Source: Blastomussa wellsi
Lineage: Eukaryota > Cnidaria > Anthozoa > Scleractinia > Plerogyridae
Direction: 5' to 3'
Assembly: GCA_947652115.1 (NCBI GenBank)
Contig: OX393570.1
Span: 1,386,006 to 1,450,005 of the forward strand
Length of the DNA: 64,000 nt
The position numbers and the translations under genes are program-made. The notes under the pieces were generated by a model. It worked only from the letters and a program-made list of their open reading frames with translations, had not been told where the DNA came from and searched no databases. Positions within the stretch are counted from its first letter, which is position 1, and each line of letters begins with the position of its first letter. Below are positions 1-12,500 of the stretch, piece after piece.

Positions 1-187
1 CAAGACACTACTCTCACTCTCTTCACCCAGGTGTTTAAATGGGTACTGGCAAATTTATTGCTTGAGGGTAACCCTGTCATGGACTAGCATCCCATCCAGA
101 GGGGAGCAGAAATACTCTTTGTCTCTTCCTGCTAAGGAAACCAGGATAAGCTCTGGCCTGATGAGCCTCTTGGCTTGTGTGCAGACT
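1..187 (+). repeat. SINE copy, 5'-truncated by window edge
   Basis: Shares CAAGACACT, CACCCAGGTGT.TAAATGGGTA, AGAAATACTC, AAGGAAACCAGGATAAGCTC and TGCAGACTT with copies at 21587-21745 and 22227-22460. Confidence 0.7.
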
Positions 188-626
188 TAACCACTTGTCT
201 TCTTTGCCATCTGGGAAGTTTTGGGTATTGTCTTCAGTATACCAGACCTGGGGTTCTGCTCTTCCCCTTTCCCTTTTTATCCAAGAAATATTGAAGACCC
301 AAAAGGACAAAAGATTTTGCCTCTATTGCTTCCCCTCTGCCACTGGAGAAAGAAACAAGCCGATGATGCTCTAATTTAGAGTCAAAACACCCAGTGGGTT
401 TTTGTGATTTTGGAATTGCTAATAGGTGAATTTGTTTGGGAGCTAGAACCTCTTATTGTATATTTGATATCACAGCAAAACCAGAACTAGCATTTATACT
501 GAGAATCGAGGGGGTATCTTTTAACCAGAATAATTATTGTCACATTTATTAATGAGCTGGATGCAGCATAAAATCATTTCTTAAAGATGTGAACTTTCTT
601 TCTCTTTCTCTCTTTTTTGCTGGTAG

Positions 627-2004
627 AATTTGTGGCTACTGTGTTCCAAGATCAGACCACCACTGTGTTTGGTAAGCATCAAACAGTTTAGTCTTAAAGG
701 AGCTACGCTATGTTGTTTTGAGTCATTTGTTTTGATGGACCAAATTAATAGCGTACAAAGGAAGGAGAACACCAAAGAGGTGATACTTAGCCACCTTCTT
801 CACAGCTTGGATGATCAGAAACCGCTGTGCCACTGGTAAAAGAATTCAGTAAAACACTTAGTCAAATACTTATAGGCATACAGCTCATGTTAAATTGTGT
901 AAATTGGAGAGAAATATCATGGGACTTGGGGTGTTTAAAAAACTATTTTTGCATTATCAACAATCTTAAAGTAATGGCCAACTTTTGTTGTAGCTGCCAT
1001 GCTTGAGTATTGAACTGATGGTGAATGTTTCCGATCAGTAAATAAGCTGAGTCAGATTGCATTGTACTTTCAAAGGTCTTTGGCTAATGTTTTTCTCATT
1101 CTTACAATTTGTTCCAAAATGTGCTGGAACAATTCACAAGCAGTTATTTAGTTGTTTCCTTTTATCGTGGTTTAAGTAGAATTTTGTAACTATTATAAAG
1201 TTAAGGCATCACAGGACAATAATTATTAATACACCAAATTAAGTTTGTTTGTTGTTTTGTGTGCAGGACAAACTGTTGCATTGGACAGCACAATCACCGT
1301 TCATTTCTTATGGTCATCATCATATTTATCATCACAGGACTTAGGGGAGTCCATCTTTCATTTCTTGCCATTTGTACATCTCAGGACAGCGGTATTTTTC
1401 ATATGGATTGTTCAAACGTCTATTCAGATTCCAAGTAAGTTCATTTATTTTAAGTGAAAACACCTTCAAAGGGTTGAAAGCAACATGCGACATGGCCCTG
1501 TATACTGGTTACACAGGAATTTCTAAGCAGCGGCATGCGTTGTGATTATCTGCTAAAATGTAACAGCGACACACTAAAAAACAATGGTGACATCAGAAAG
1601 TCATGCATTTATCAATAATAGTTAAAAATTAGCTAGCACATAGTTGGTACAGTATAAGTATAGGTGATATATCTGTCTATGTGAAAGTAAATTGAAGAAT
1701 GGCAAATAAAAATATTTTCTAACGGCAATTGACTAAATTAATATGATTGAATTTCAGTTCTTCCATTGTGTTTGTGGCATCATGGTACTCAGTCATCTTC
1801 ATTTTTGGAATGTCAGCACTCCTGTCGCATCAGCTGGTATTTATCAGTTTCAACTTGACTGGGGATGAGTTCCGAAGATCGTCCAGGAAAAAGCTATTTT
1901 GGGAAGTCATGTGGAGACATCAATATAACAAGGGATTAATTAGAAACTGGATTGAATTTCTTATTCCACAGGATGTTAGATCCATTGTTGAAGAAGTAGT
2001 TTAA
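627..2004 (+). CDS. ZDHHC23: DHHC palmitoyltransferase, ZDHHC23-like (3' exons, partial)
   Basis: Integral membrane S-acyltransferase that attaches palmitate to cysteines of target proteins. Three exons are visible: 627-671, 1267-1434 and 1758-2004 (stop 2002-2004); the 5' exons lie upstream of the window. Exon one encodes the end of the cysteine-rich domain with the catalytic tetrad (CVPRSDHHCVW), and exon two continues it (TNCCIGQHNHR). Two hydrophobic segments follow (MVIIIFIITG and the SSIVFVASWYSVIFIFG region), then a degenerate TTxE motif (NLTGDEF) and a PaCCT-like C-terminus (YNKGLIRNWIEFL). The order and wording of the last two exons match what I recall of vertebrate ZDHHC23 better than other DHHC members. 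All junctions are GT-AG and in phase. The orthology call is an inference from memory; the DHHC family call is secure. Confidence 0.87.
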
Positions 2005-2799
2005 TTGTTAAAGGGGCATGCCAATTGTGAAATGTATCACCATACAGTGTTTCAAAATTAGCAGCCAACAAGTCCTATGAATATGAATAATTTATGGGAC
2101 AGCTTTATTTTATTACATTAATGGTCACGCTGTTAGCATAAGCCAAGCCATGAATGGTCCATAATTATCAGTGTTTGTTTATGAAAAGAGCTTCCACTTG
2201 CAACTCCCCCAAAAGGGAAGGAAAATAGGAAAAATGACCAGACTTTCATGGGGAGTGACTGTAATTGGGCCTACCAAGTTGAGGGTATCATCCAAGTTAA
2301 AAGAACACAGGACAAGATTAAAAATGCCCAATCACATTCAGTCGAAGTTCAGATGTAGTATAGGCACTTTTTTAGTTTATTATCCAACTCTGCACAGTTG
2401 AGTGGAAATATTTTGCAAAATTAGTACAGATAATAAATTTATCTCGTGATATTTGTACTCTAGAAGACTCATCCAACTTTCTCATTAGTGCCAATAACAG
2501 ATGGTGGTCATGATTTGGGAAAGAAATAATTTTATGATAAATGTCTTGTTATATGTTTCAGTGTGTAGTATCACTGGTATTTTTACTTGTCATTTATATT
2601 TATTATTTTTCGTTTTTCCCTTTTTTTAGATTCTTCCTTTGGTCTTATCAAAATACTACATGACAAGTGCAAATACTGCACATTAATAATACTTTATATA
2701 AATATTTATTAAAGTATTTTTATTGCTCATATTTTTAGATTTTTGGAGTGAAGGTAAAGTTTGCAAAAGAAGTGTTTATTGAAGCACAAAGTAGTGTTT

Positions 2800-2805
2800 A
2801 ATAAA
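2800..2805 (+). promoter_or_regulatory. Polyadenylation signal of the palmitoyltransferase gene
   Basis: AATAAA lies about 0.8 kb after the stop codon and is followed by a GT-rich stretch (2825-2850). It is the most convincing 3' end for this gene. An earlier AATAAA near 2431 is an alternative. Confidence 0.5.
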
Positions 2806-2820
2806 GAAGACTCTGCTTTC

Positions 2821-3588
2821 ATTTTTGTGTGGCATGGTGGTTTGTCTAGCAGACTCCAGGGTCATTGTGTTTTTCGACTCTCACAATTGGGCCCTGGAGT
2901 ATAAAGCCCCTACATTGCTTACTTTAGGGATCCAAAGAACAAGATGTTTCCTGCTCTCGTAAAAGAAACTCCCTTGGCGGCAGAATCCAAAGCAAAATTT
3001 AACATGTTAGGGCCTTCCTTTGGAAACCTAGCTCATGTCAATGAAATTTGCATAGCTTCTTTGAATGAATGCACCTATTAATATTAACCCTGAGGTGGGG
3101 GGAGGGGGTAGGCCGGGTGGGGGCTTTTGGCCATTTTAGTGGACTTTCTAGCCACATTTTATTGAATTTTAGACCATCCTCAAATGCCGCGAACAGAAAA
3201 GTTCAGTTCAAATACCCTTCCAAGCCTCCCATTCACCCTCAGGAAAAAATCCTATTTTCATGTTTGGCTAATGCCCGATGTTTTCCCAGATTAGAGATTG
3301 AAAACAACTGTTATGGCCGGCCACCTGGTTGTCACCTTTTTGTTTCTGACCTAAAACTTTTCCTTGGTGTGTTTCAGGGGTTTGTTTTGATCCTTGCCGC
3401 CCCAACCACCCCACCCTCGCTTCCAGCCACCCTCACACGCTGGAAGCGACGATTACACGGAATCGAGGCCATACGGCGGGAATCCTCGTCAGATCAAACA
3501 AGTGTAGCACAGAATTGACAAATGCCGGCTTTGTTGAGGTTATGTTCGAGAAAACAAGACTATTTTGAATTTTCACGTTCCTTAAGCT
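2821..3588. other. Intergenic spacer
   Basis: Spacer between the palmitoyltransferase 3' end and the J-domain gene. It contains a G-rich tract (3090-3125). The 149-codon open frame at 3069-3518 has no recognisable family and ends just before the next gene, so it is probably chance plus promoter or 5' leader. No TATA box is evident. Confidence 0.4.
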
Positions 3589-6500
3589 ATGGGGAAAACT
3601 TTAGAAGAGTGCTACGAGATCCTTGGCCTGGAAAATGGCGCGACAGAAGGTAATTTGTTTGAGAAATATGACGATTTACCGGTCGGTTTGTGCGCGAATA
3701 ATTTCCTGCCATACAGGAACTTTCACACTCCCTCGTTGTCGTCCACAAACTTTCAATCACACTCGCACATTCTGTCCCGAGCGAACTTCTTAAGTTTATT
3801 AGTAAGTTATATAGTGAAATTTAATTATAAGTAAATCATAAAGCAGTCATCCGTGACCTCAAAAATATTTACAAAGGAGCTCGTCATGCACAATGCTTCA
3901 GTTGTGCATGATCGTTGAAAGACTTGTAATTGCGAAGTAATTCGTTTGTTTTGCTTTTAAAAAGCACCCCTCGTATCAGGCGAAACAGAGCACGAAAACT
4001 CTTCAAAAATTGTGAAAATCATTTGTCTGCTGTTTATTTTAACTTGTGTTCTTGAAACAAGATATTTTTATAACCTTACATCATTAATATATTCAAGCTC
4101 ATATTTAATTCATTCTTAGCAACGGGCGGGCATTTAAAATTTCCTAAGACGATGTAGAGTGTCTGTATATACATTTGTTTATCAGTACAAGCAGAGCATT
4201 GTGATGGCTATCGACATGGCTTAGGAATAATGCTGTTTTCAACTTTTTGATTTGTTGAATTTCACCATGACATTTATGCACCCATCAAAGTTAAGTCGCA
4301 GGAGGGAGAGGCCGGGCATAGGTGGGGGAATTTGAAATGAGCTGAGGTTTTCTGTACAAATGCCCTGCCCCAGGACATTTGTGGATGGTCAAAAAGAGGC
4401 ACTAGACATCAATAAAAAGTTGGTAGAGAGTCCACTAAAACAGTCAAAGGTACCAACTTTGGGATGATAACTGCTGTCAAACATCCCCCACCTAAGCCCG
4501 GCCTCCTGTCCCCACTGCTTAACATTGGTAGGTACATCAAGTTATAGGCCTGGCCAAATGAATATGTGAGTTCAAGCTTTCACTCCCATTTGGCCTGAAA
4601 CTCTCATGCACTCTCATCAACTCTAATGCACTCACATAGAGTTTGAATGTGCTGAAATATTTCATGCGAGTCTCTGAGAGTTTTTCTTTGTTTGGCCTAA
4701 GTTAACGATAGCTGATGAGAGTTAATGAAAACTCTCATAAGAGTGAACTCGCATCAACTCTCGTCCTAGGCCTTGAACACGCTCACACCTCAGATAAGGG
4801 CGCACATGAGTCACTGAGAGTGCATGAGGTAAAAAGATTGGTATTCTTTTCTGGAAAGCCTAAGTGGTCCCAAATCCTTAATTTATGCCCTAGAATTGGC
4901 TACGAACATCCAACATTCCCTTTCAGTTCTCAAATAATGTCATTTAGGAACTTGTTCTAAATAGCTACAAATGGGAAATATATTTATTTTTATTTCAGGT
5001 GAAATCAGGAGTGCTTACAGAAAGAAAGCCCTGCAGTGTCATCCGGATAAGGTACTTATTAAATGCATTCATGTGCTGAATGTTAAAAATGTTTTGCTTT
5101 TTAATGAGTAGTGTGAAGAGTCAGGGGAGGAGCAGGTGGAATCATACCCCTCCACATTTGTGATGTCAAAAAATGACTTAAAGAGCACATTGTTTGTTTG
5201 TATGCATGTCCTACTGACAGAATACATCAAACAGCACAGCCAGCTGAGAAGTCAAAATTAATGAAAAGCTTTGTCCAGTGAGACATGGTGACCTCAAGTG
5301 ATCTGTTTTCAATTGCTGGCCAGGGTTATATTGTTGTGTTCTTGAGCAACACTTGCAATATATTAGCTTAGAGAGAGGAGTAGAAATACTCCTTCAGTCC
5401 GATGGGCCACTTGGCTCGAACTCAGACTTTACCTTACCAGAACACAGTGGTTGAAGTTTTTATTTAAAATTGTGTTTTCCACAGAATCCTGATGACCCCC
5501 TGTCAACACAAAAGTTTCAAGAGCTAGGTCATGCATATCGAAGGTTAACAGGTAAGGCCAGATATTAGCTAGTAAGAAAATATTTAACAAAACTTATAAC
5601 TTGTTGTGTGTGACTTATAGACGTCTGCTTCTTTCAGGTGAAGAAGATAGTGACAGCGCTGATGAATATGATTACGATGACATGGACATATGGAGAGATG
5701 TGCGTGAAATTTAAAACAGACCTCGTTAGGATTAGTGTTAAGAACACAAAAGTTGCCAAGTACCCACAGCATAACGAGCCTTTCAACTAATTTATTCGGA
5801 AGAAGTGTTTGTGTTCAGTAACTTTTAATGGTTTTTGTACTAGACTCCAGGAAGACACTTATTTGCACTCACAGTGCCTTCCTCAAATTGCCTCCCAGCA
5901 AATTGTTGGGGTAAACTGACAGAATGCTGGGGAATAACCTTCCATAGAAGGTGGAGTAGCAATAATCCCGGCCATTCTCTGCTACGGAAACCAGAGTTAA
6001 AGGGGCACAGTCACTATGAATAGGGCAACTTTGGCAATGTATAAAATTGCCTTCAAATCAAAGGAAACCTTGAAATAGTCATGACTAAGGTAGAAAAACA
6101 CCAAAGATGCACCAATAACCTAAGAAGAATCAAGGGTGGCTTTGAATGAGGAAGATTGAGAAGGATTGTAATTGACAAATTTGAAAAATTTTGGCTGAAC
6201 TTTTCAAACAGTGTGATCTGTGACTGAGCTCCTTTAAGTACCAGGAGCTATGAGCCAGATACTCATTAATACAATCTTTGAAATTTTGCAAATGACATAA
6301 AACAAGTGAGAGAAGTTCTTGTTTTAATCCTTTTTGCAAATTTTTGTTTTTGTTTCAGTTTTTCTTCTTTTTATTCCGAGATGAGATCATGGCAAGAGGT
6401 AACTGTACATAATTATGGATATCTATACTTAAAAGTAAAAATATTTATAAATGATTACCTGCATTTATGAGTGATCTGCGTACATGTCAATAAACAAAAG

Positions 6501-9500
6501 TTGAAATACATGAGTTTCAAATTATAAAGTGCAAAGTTATAACTTTGCCGGGGTGGGCAATCATAGAATACATTCCAAGTCAGCGGAAGTCAGAGGCTCC
6601 AACTATCTCTGCATTTTACGAACCAGAAATGATATGGAAACTACTATAAATATGCAAATTCACAGACAACCATTCGATCTTGTCACATAGGTATAAAACA
6701 CGTTCATAGCTGTACATAAGGTGACACAGAGTTATCGCGGTTTTGTAATTGATCTACATTTATACATAAAAATCAAGTTTCAGTGGAAAATAGCAGCCCG
6801 AGTACACGCAATCATGTGTCTAGTTCAGAATAAATACAAAAATCAAAAACGCATGCACCAGTTCTGAAGTATGTCATATGCCCTTTTGGTCTTTCCTTAG
6901 TCCGTTGCAAGTGTAGCAAATGTGGAAGGTATGTACATTATTAATGTAACAATTATTTCTGATAATAATAAAATAATTATTTTATAAATAATTAAAATTT
7001 ATGTTAAAATAAATATTCTCTGTAAGTGATAAAAAAATCCCAAAAGTAGGTGGATGTCCCTGTAGTTATAATATTATGAAAACCATTCAGACAGATTAAC
7101 CATGAAGTGAGACTTAATTGAAATGTTTTGATCTGGACTAAGAAGCTTTTTGCTCACAGGTATTTTGTCATGTAGAGATAATTTCAAATCCATTAGAATA
7201 TTAATGTTGTTTTCAAAAATACTGGTTTCCTCTTTAGTGTGTGAAGCTAAAAAGTGAATATTTTGCTGCATTCTCTTTTGTAGAGCTGGGGAAAATGAAG
7301 AAGATGATTTTCTGGCCTCTCTGGCAAAGGTATACTGTAAAGCCTTATTTTAAATTAATGGGACTTCTTGAGGAGTACTGTACTGAGAAGTTGGATTAAT
7401 AAACATTAAACTGCAGAGGGTTTACTTTTTTTGTTTTTGAGTTCTCTTTGGTTAGTCTCCTTCACAGCTGTTGTATGGGCTTATCATGTAATGCTCTCTT
7501 GGGAGAGACGTTACCCTTTCGTTTAAAGAAAAAATGTGCATTGCAGACAGCGTAGCTAAGGCATAGCTGGGGGGTTCTGGGGTGCCTTTAACCCACCCCT
7601 CCCCCACCCCAGTATTCAGGTAGCTACATGGGTGTGACACAGTGTGACCCCCCTTAAAAATTCCTGGCTATGCCCCAGCAGGTTCCGCACTAGCTGTACA
7701 ATGAAACTAAGGTAAATAACCCAATATCAATTTAGTCAACATTGCATAATGATGTTTTTCTGTTCGAGGAATAAATGTTGTTGATTGTGTTTATGAATTG
7801 CAGGAGCAGGAAGAACTGTGCCAATTTACAGAGGAAGAGGTATATGTTCTCCCTGGTATTAGTCTCAAGTTCATAAATTCTCCTGATTAATAGCATGCAT
7901 TGGTTTCACTAGTGATCAGGGCCATTCTCTACTTGCACAAATCCCATAATACACCTCTTTTACCCCCCAAAATTTTGCATAATCATTGTTTGCAATTTCT
8001 CCTGGGACATGAAGATGTCCCAAGGGAAATCTAAAACAATGCCTATGCAAATTTTTGAGGGGGTAGAAGCGGTGTATTATGGGATTGTGCAAGTAGAGAA
8101 TAGCCAGACTTTTAACAAAGACAAGGAAAAACTAGTGAGCGTCAAAGGTGCTAACTTGTTGGTCTATGGGCATGCCCCTCCCACCACCCTGCCCCCCCCC
8201 ACCCCAGACAAAAAAAACCCATCTGCAGTTTGCTTTAATTAAATTGTCCTGGGGACAAGGTGGTGCTGAGAGAAGTTTAAAATCCAGAAGCTTGGATCAC
8301 TATTTTTTATAATTTTTCGAAAGTGTTTTTATTAACATTCTGTAAGTACTTGCGCCTGATTGTTGATGCTGTTAAAATATAGATGACGCAGTTCACAAGC
8401 TTTGCAAATCTAAAAGAGCAGCGAGAGGCAAACAAGAAGAAGTTTTGTGATGTAAGTTTCTTCATCCTCATAACAGTACGATACAGTGAAGATAGGGATG
8501 CTTATCAAAAATTTTGGAGGCCCTTAATTAAAAAACCTAAAACCCCTAAGAGATACGAAAATCGCAAAACTAGAATTTATATTTCTTGACGTATAACCAT
8601 ATACAAGACTGCCAGTTAAAAATATTGACATTTTGCCTGGAACACCCTATGCAAGTGAGATCACAAATCTGAATTTACACCCCCTAACAAGTAAGCAAGA
8701 CAGTGAGCATCCCCATCTCTGAAAAAGTGGAGGTTGTTATCTTTCAACTTTTTACTATTTTAATCACTGCGGATGCAAAAATGTCCTTTGGTTTCATAAC
8801 CATACACAGTTACATGTATCTACCCATGGACATTCTACTCCAAAAAAGTGTGAGCTTTTATGAAAAATATTGCTGTGAATGGTAATAATATTTATGTACC
8901 AAATAGAGTTTGCTAACCATAAAACATTTTTTTAAGGGGAGAAACCAGTCAAACAGCAAACCTGAACAGAAATCAACCAAGGGACACAAGGTGGGGAGAA
9001 ATCGTAATATTTACAGTCTTTCCCATAAAACCGTGAACACCAGAATTGTTTATGGAATGTTATTCTTTGTGTTACAAAGAAAAAGCCAATCAGGTGTGAG
9101 ACAACTAAACCGCAAACAGCAACGGTCATTAGTTTGTGGTTTTGAGGTTTGCTCGCGTGTCCTGAACTTTGCTGCGATTAGTCACTACACAATAAACATT
9201 CCAGAAATTTTTCTGGTGTTCACGGTTTTACGGGAAAGACTGTAATACAATCTATGGTTCTCTAATCAAATACAATCTGGCGAATATGTTTTGAAGTACA
9301 CCTCCCAGGAGAAATGGTTACTGGGCTAAATGAAATGATTGGTGCACTCACTTCTGGATTGAGTTGCAAGTTGTGCTCACTTGTGCTCTAACTCAGACCT
9401 TCCTTAGTGTAATAATTTGAGACTTTTATTTTACAGAGCCTCCCCTCTCAGCCACCAGCAAATTGCTGGAGAATACAAGTTTCAGTTATAATAGGGAGAG

Positions 9501-12500
9501 ATCTGCAGGAATTGTTGTGGTTTACTGACACTGTTTTCGTTTTTTCTTGTAGCCAAAGTTGAAGAGTAATAAGCAACTTAAACTTGAACAATGGAAAAGA
9601 GAAAAGGTGAGTCCTAAATTAAATGCAACTCGTTTTTTTTTTTCGTATTTCTTGTTTATCTTTTTTATTGTTACACACGGCTACAACTGACGAGGTCTTA
9701 GACGAACGGTTACCATAGTTTTGTAAATTGTGTATGCAGATTAGTGTGTTGAAAGTAGATGTCACTTAGGTTTTCCTTTTCTAGAATGCCGTTAAGTAAC
9801 ACTTTCTTGGCTTCAATAAGGAAAATTTAACAAATTTAACATCACATACCATTTCAATGAATCACTTGGAATTGTTTTTGTTTTGTGAACAGGAGATATC
9901 TGAAATAGCAGCTCAAATTAACCAAACAAATCCAAAGGTACAAGGTGAAAAGGTAAACTGCCGACATAAATGCTAACCCAGAGGCAATAGTTTTTATTTT
10001 ATCCATGGAATATCCATATACTTATAATATCAATATTTTGGCAAGCAAGAGAAAATAATAAGTGCAATGATCAACTTGTGGAGAGGATATCGCCTTGATT
10101 TACGGTACCTTGATTTAATCCTTAGCCTGCTGATACAGACTTGTTTCCAGTATTTGCTTGTTATTGCCAAAAAATAATATTGGCAGGGACAAGCAACAGC
10201 CAGAAATGTGTCTGTGTTCACAGGGTAACAGGTCCTTGGATTGAATGGTTAAAATGTATGGCAAAAGCCTGTTATAAGAAATAACAAGAAAGGATATTTT
10301 AATGTTAGAAACTTTCCTTGCATGTATGTTCGCAGTCCAAACCGTAGAGCCTGCTTCCAGACTATGGTTAGATTGTTATGTTTGTTACTCTTTTTAGGCT
10401 TTTTCAAAAGATGCCAAAACCAAGGAGCTTCATCCGCAGAAAAGGTAGTGTGTGGTTGATAAGAGTTGTATTGAACATGGAATCCTTGCGATAAAAAATA
10501 TGTTATTTCTTTTATTTTACAGTTCTGTTCAAGCTGGAGTTGTTGGTAAAGAGAAAGTTGTTAAAGAACACACAGAAGGTGGCTCTAACAAAAGGAATAC
10601 AAGGAAAAAGAAGAACAGGAATGTATGTGTTGTAATGTAATCTGTACATGATTTTAACAGGGGAGAGTAGAAATACTCGTAGTGCCCCCCTGTGATGAAA
10701 ACCAGGATAAGCTCCAGCCTCCACCAGGCTTGTATGCAGACTTCTCAAACTCATTAATAATTCATCGAGTTAAAACAAAGAAAATCATAACCGTGAAGGA
10801 GGGTTTGATACCCGATCTTAATTAGCATAGATTTTGACGATTTTATTTCTCCGTTTACTCCTTGGTTTTAGTTTCGATTGAGAAGATATATCAAACACTC
10901 GAGACAGTGTTTCATCGGCTATCCAAACACCTCGAAGTTCATTAAAAATACTCCGCTGCGCGTCGTATTTTCAACTCTCTTCTCGGTGTTTGGATATCCC
11001 GATGAAACACTGTCTCTCGTGTTTGATATATTACTTTACCCACTTACCTACCTACCTTTAAAAGCATTGTATTACTAGAGTTGTACTGTAGGTATTTAAT
11101 TAGTATGGGTAATCAAATATATATGATTTGATTACCTTTTAATATCATAGGTGACAAATTACGCTCACAATCGTTGTTTTTGACTTGTTTATTGTATCGA
11201 AAAATTTCTCGCCAAACGTTGCCATGGCAATGTTATAATTTGAAATTACAGATTAACACTGAAATTTCACGCCAAAATTAAGGAGTAATTTGTCACCTAT
11301 GATGTTACATGTATAATCTCTATTTATTTTAACCCTGCTAAATTGTTATCACTTTCACAGAAAGCAAGACATCAGAGTGCCAAAGAAAAAGACTCCAGTG
11401 AGAATAATGGCTTCACGAAAACTGCTCTTAATGAACAGAAACCAGCATCAAGCTTTGTTGCACGTGATGTGGTAAGAAATGTCACTATAAAACCTGAAAC
11501 CACCAGGAGACAAGATGATGTTACAGGAAGATTATCGCCTTATGCCAAACCAGAAACCACCAGGAGACAGGATGGCATGACAGGACGATTGCCGCCTTAC
11601 ACCAAACCAGAAATCACCAGGAGACAGGATGACATGACAGGAAGATTGCCGCCTTACACCAAACCAGAAACCACCAGGAGACAGGATGACGCGACAGGAC
11701 GATTGTCGCCTTATGCCAAACCAGAAACCACCAGGAGACAGGATGGCATGACAGGAAGATTGCCGCCTTACACCAAACCAGAAACCACCAGGGGACAGGA
11801 TGACGCGACAGGAAGATTGCCGCCTTACACCAAACCAGAAATCACCAGGAGACAGGATGATGCAACAGGAAGATTGCCGCCTTACACCAAACCAGAAACC
11901 ACCAGGAGACAGGATGACTCGACAGGAAGATTGCCACATTACACCAGGTATACCAGTCCAAGGATGATGAAGGCACACGCTCGTGCATTGGATTCAGGCC
12001 TGAACAGCCACAAGAGTGTGCCACAGAAGGTATACAGTAGAATACGATTACCTCAGATAAGATTAATCTGTCAGATCTACACTGCAGTCAGCCAGTTAGC
12101 TTGTCAGTCAGCCAGCCAGTCAGTAAATCAGTCAAACAGTTAGTCCATTAGTTAGTCAGTTGATCAGTCAGTCATTCAGTCAGCCAATCAGTCAGTCATT
12201 CATTTAGTCTATCAGTCTGTCAGAGCGTTGGTCGGTCAATGGGCGGTCGGTCAGTCGTTCAGTCAGTGGGTTGGTCAGTAAGTCATTCATTCAGTCTGTC
12301 AGTCCGTCAGCCAGTTAATCAGTCAGTCAGTGGGTTGGTCAGCCAGCCTCTCCGTCAGTCATCCAGTCTGGTGGTCAGTCCGTATCTGTATGTCACTAGT
12401 CATGTGCAACAAGCTATTAAAATCTTCCTCCAACCTGCCTAGTGTCAGGGGGCTCCTGATTTAGCATATCTGGTAATGTTTTAAAACAGTTTGCTGTGCC

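Noticed and set aside
11532..11978. 148-codon minus-strand frame over the 57-bp repeats
   Set aside because: Shadow of the coding array; a period divisible by three keeps several frames open.
12085..12442. SQSVNQS-type coding extension of the J-domain protein
   Set aside because: A good donor at 12029 and in-phase acceptor at 12629 place this CAGT microsatellite in an intron.
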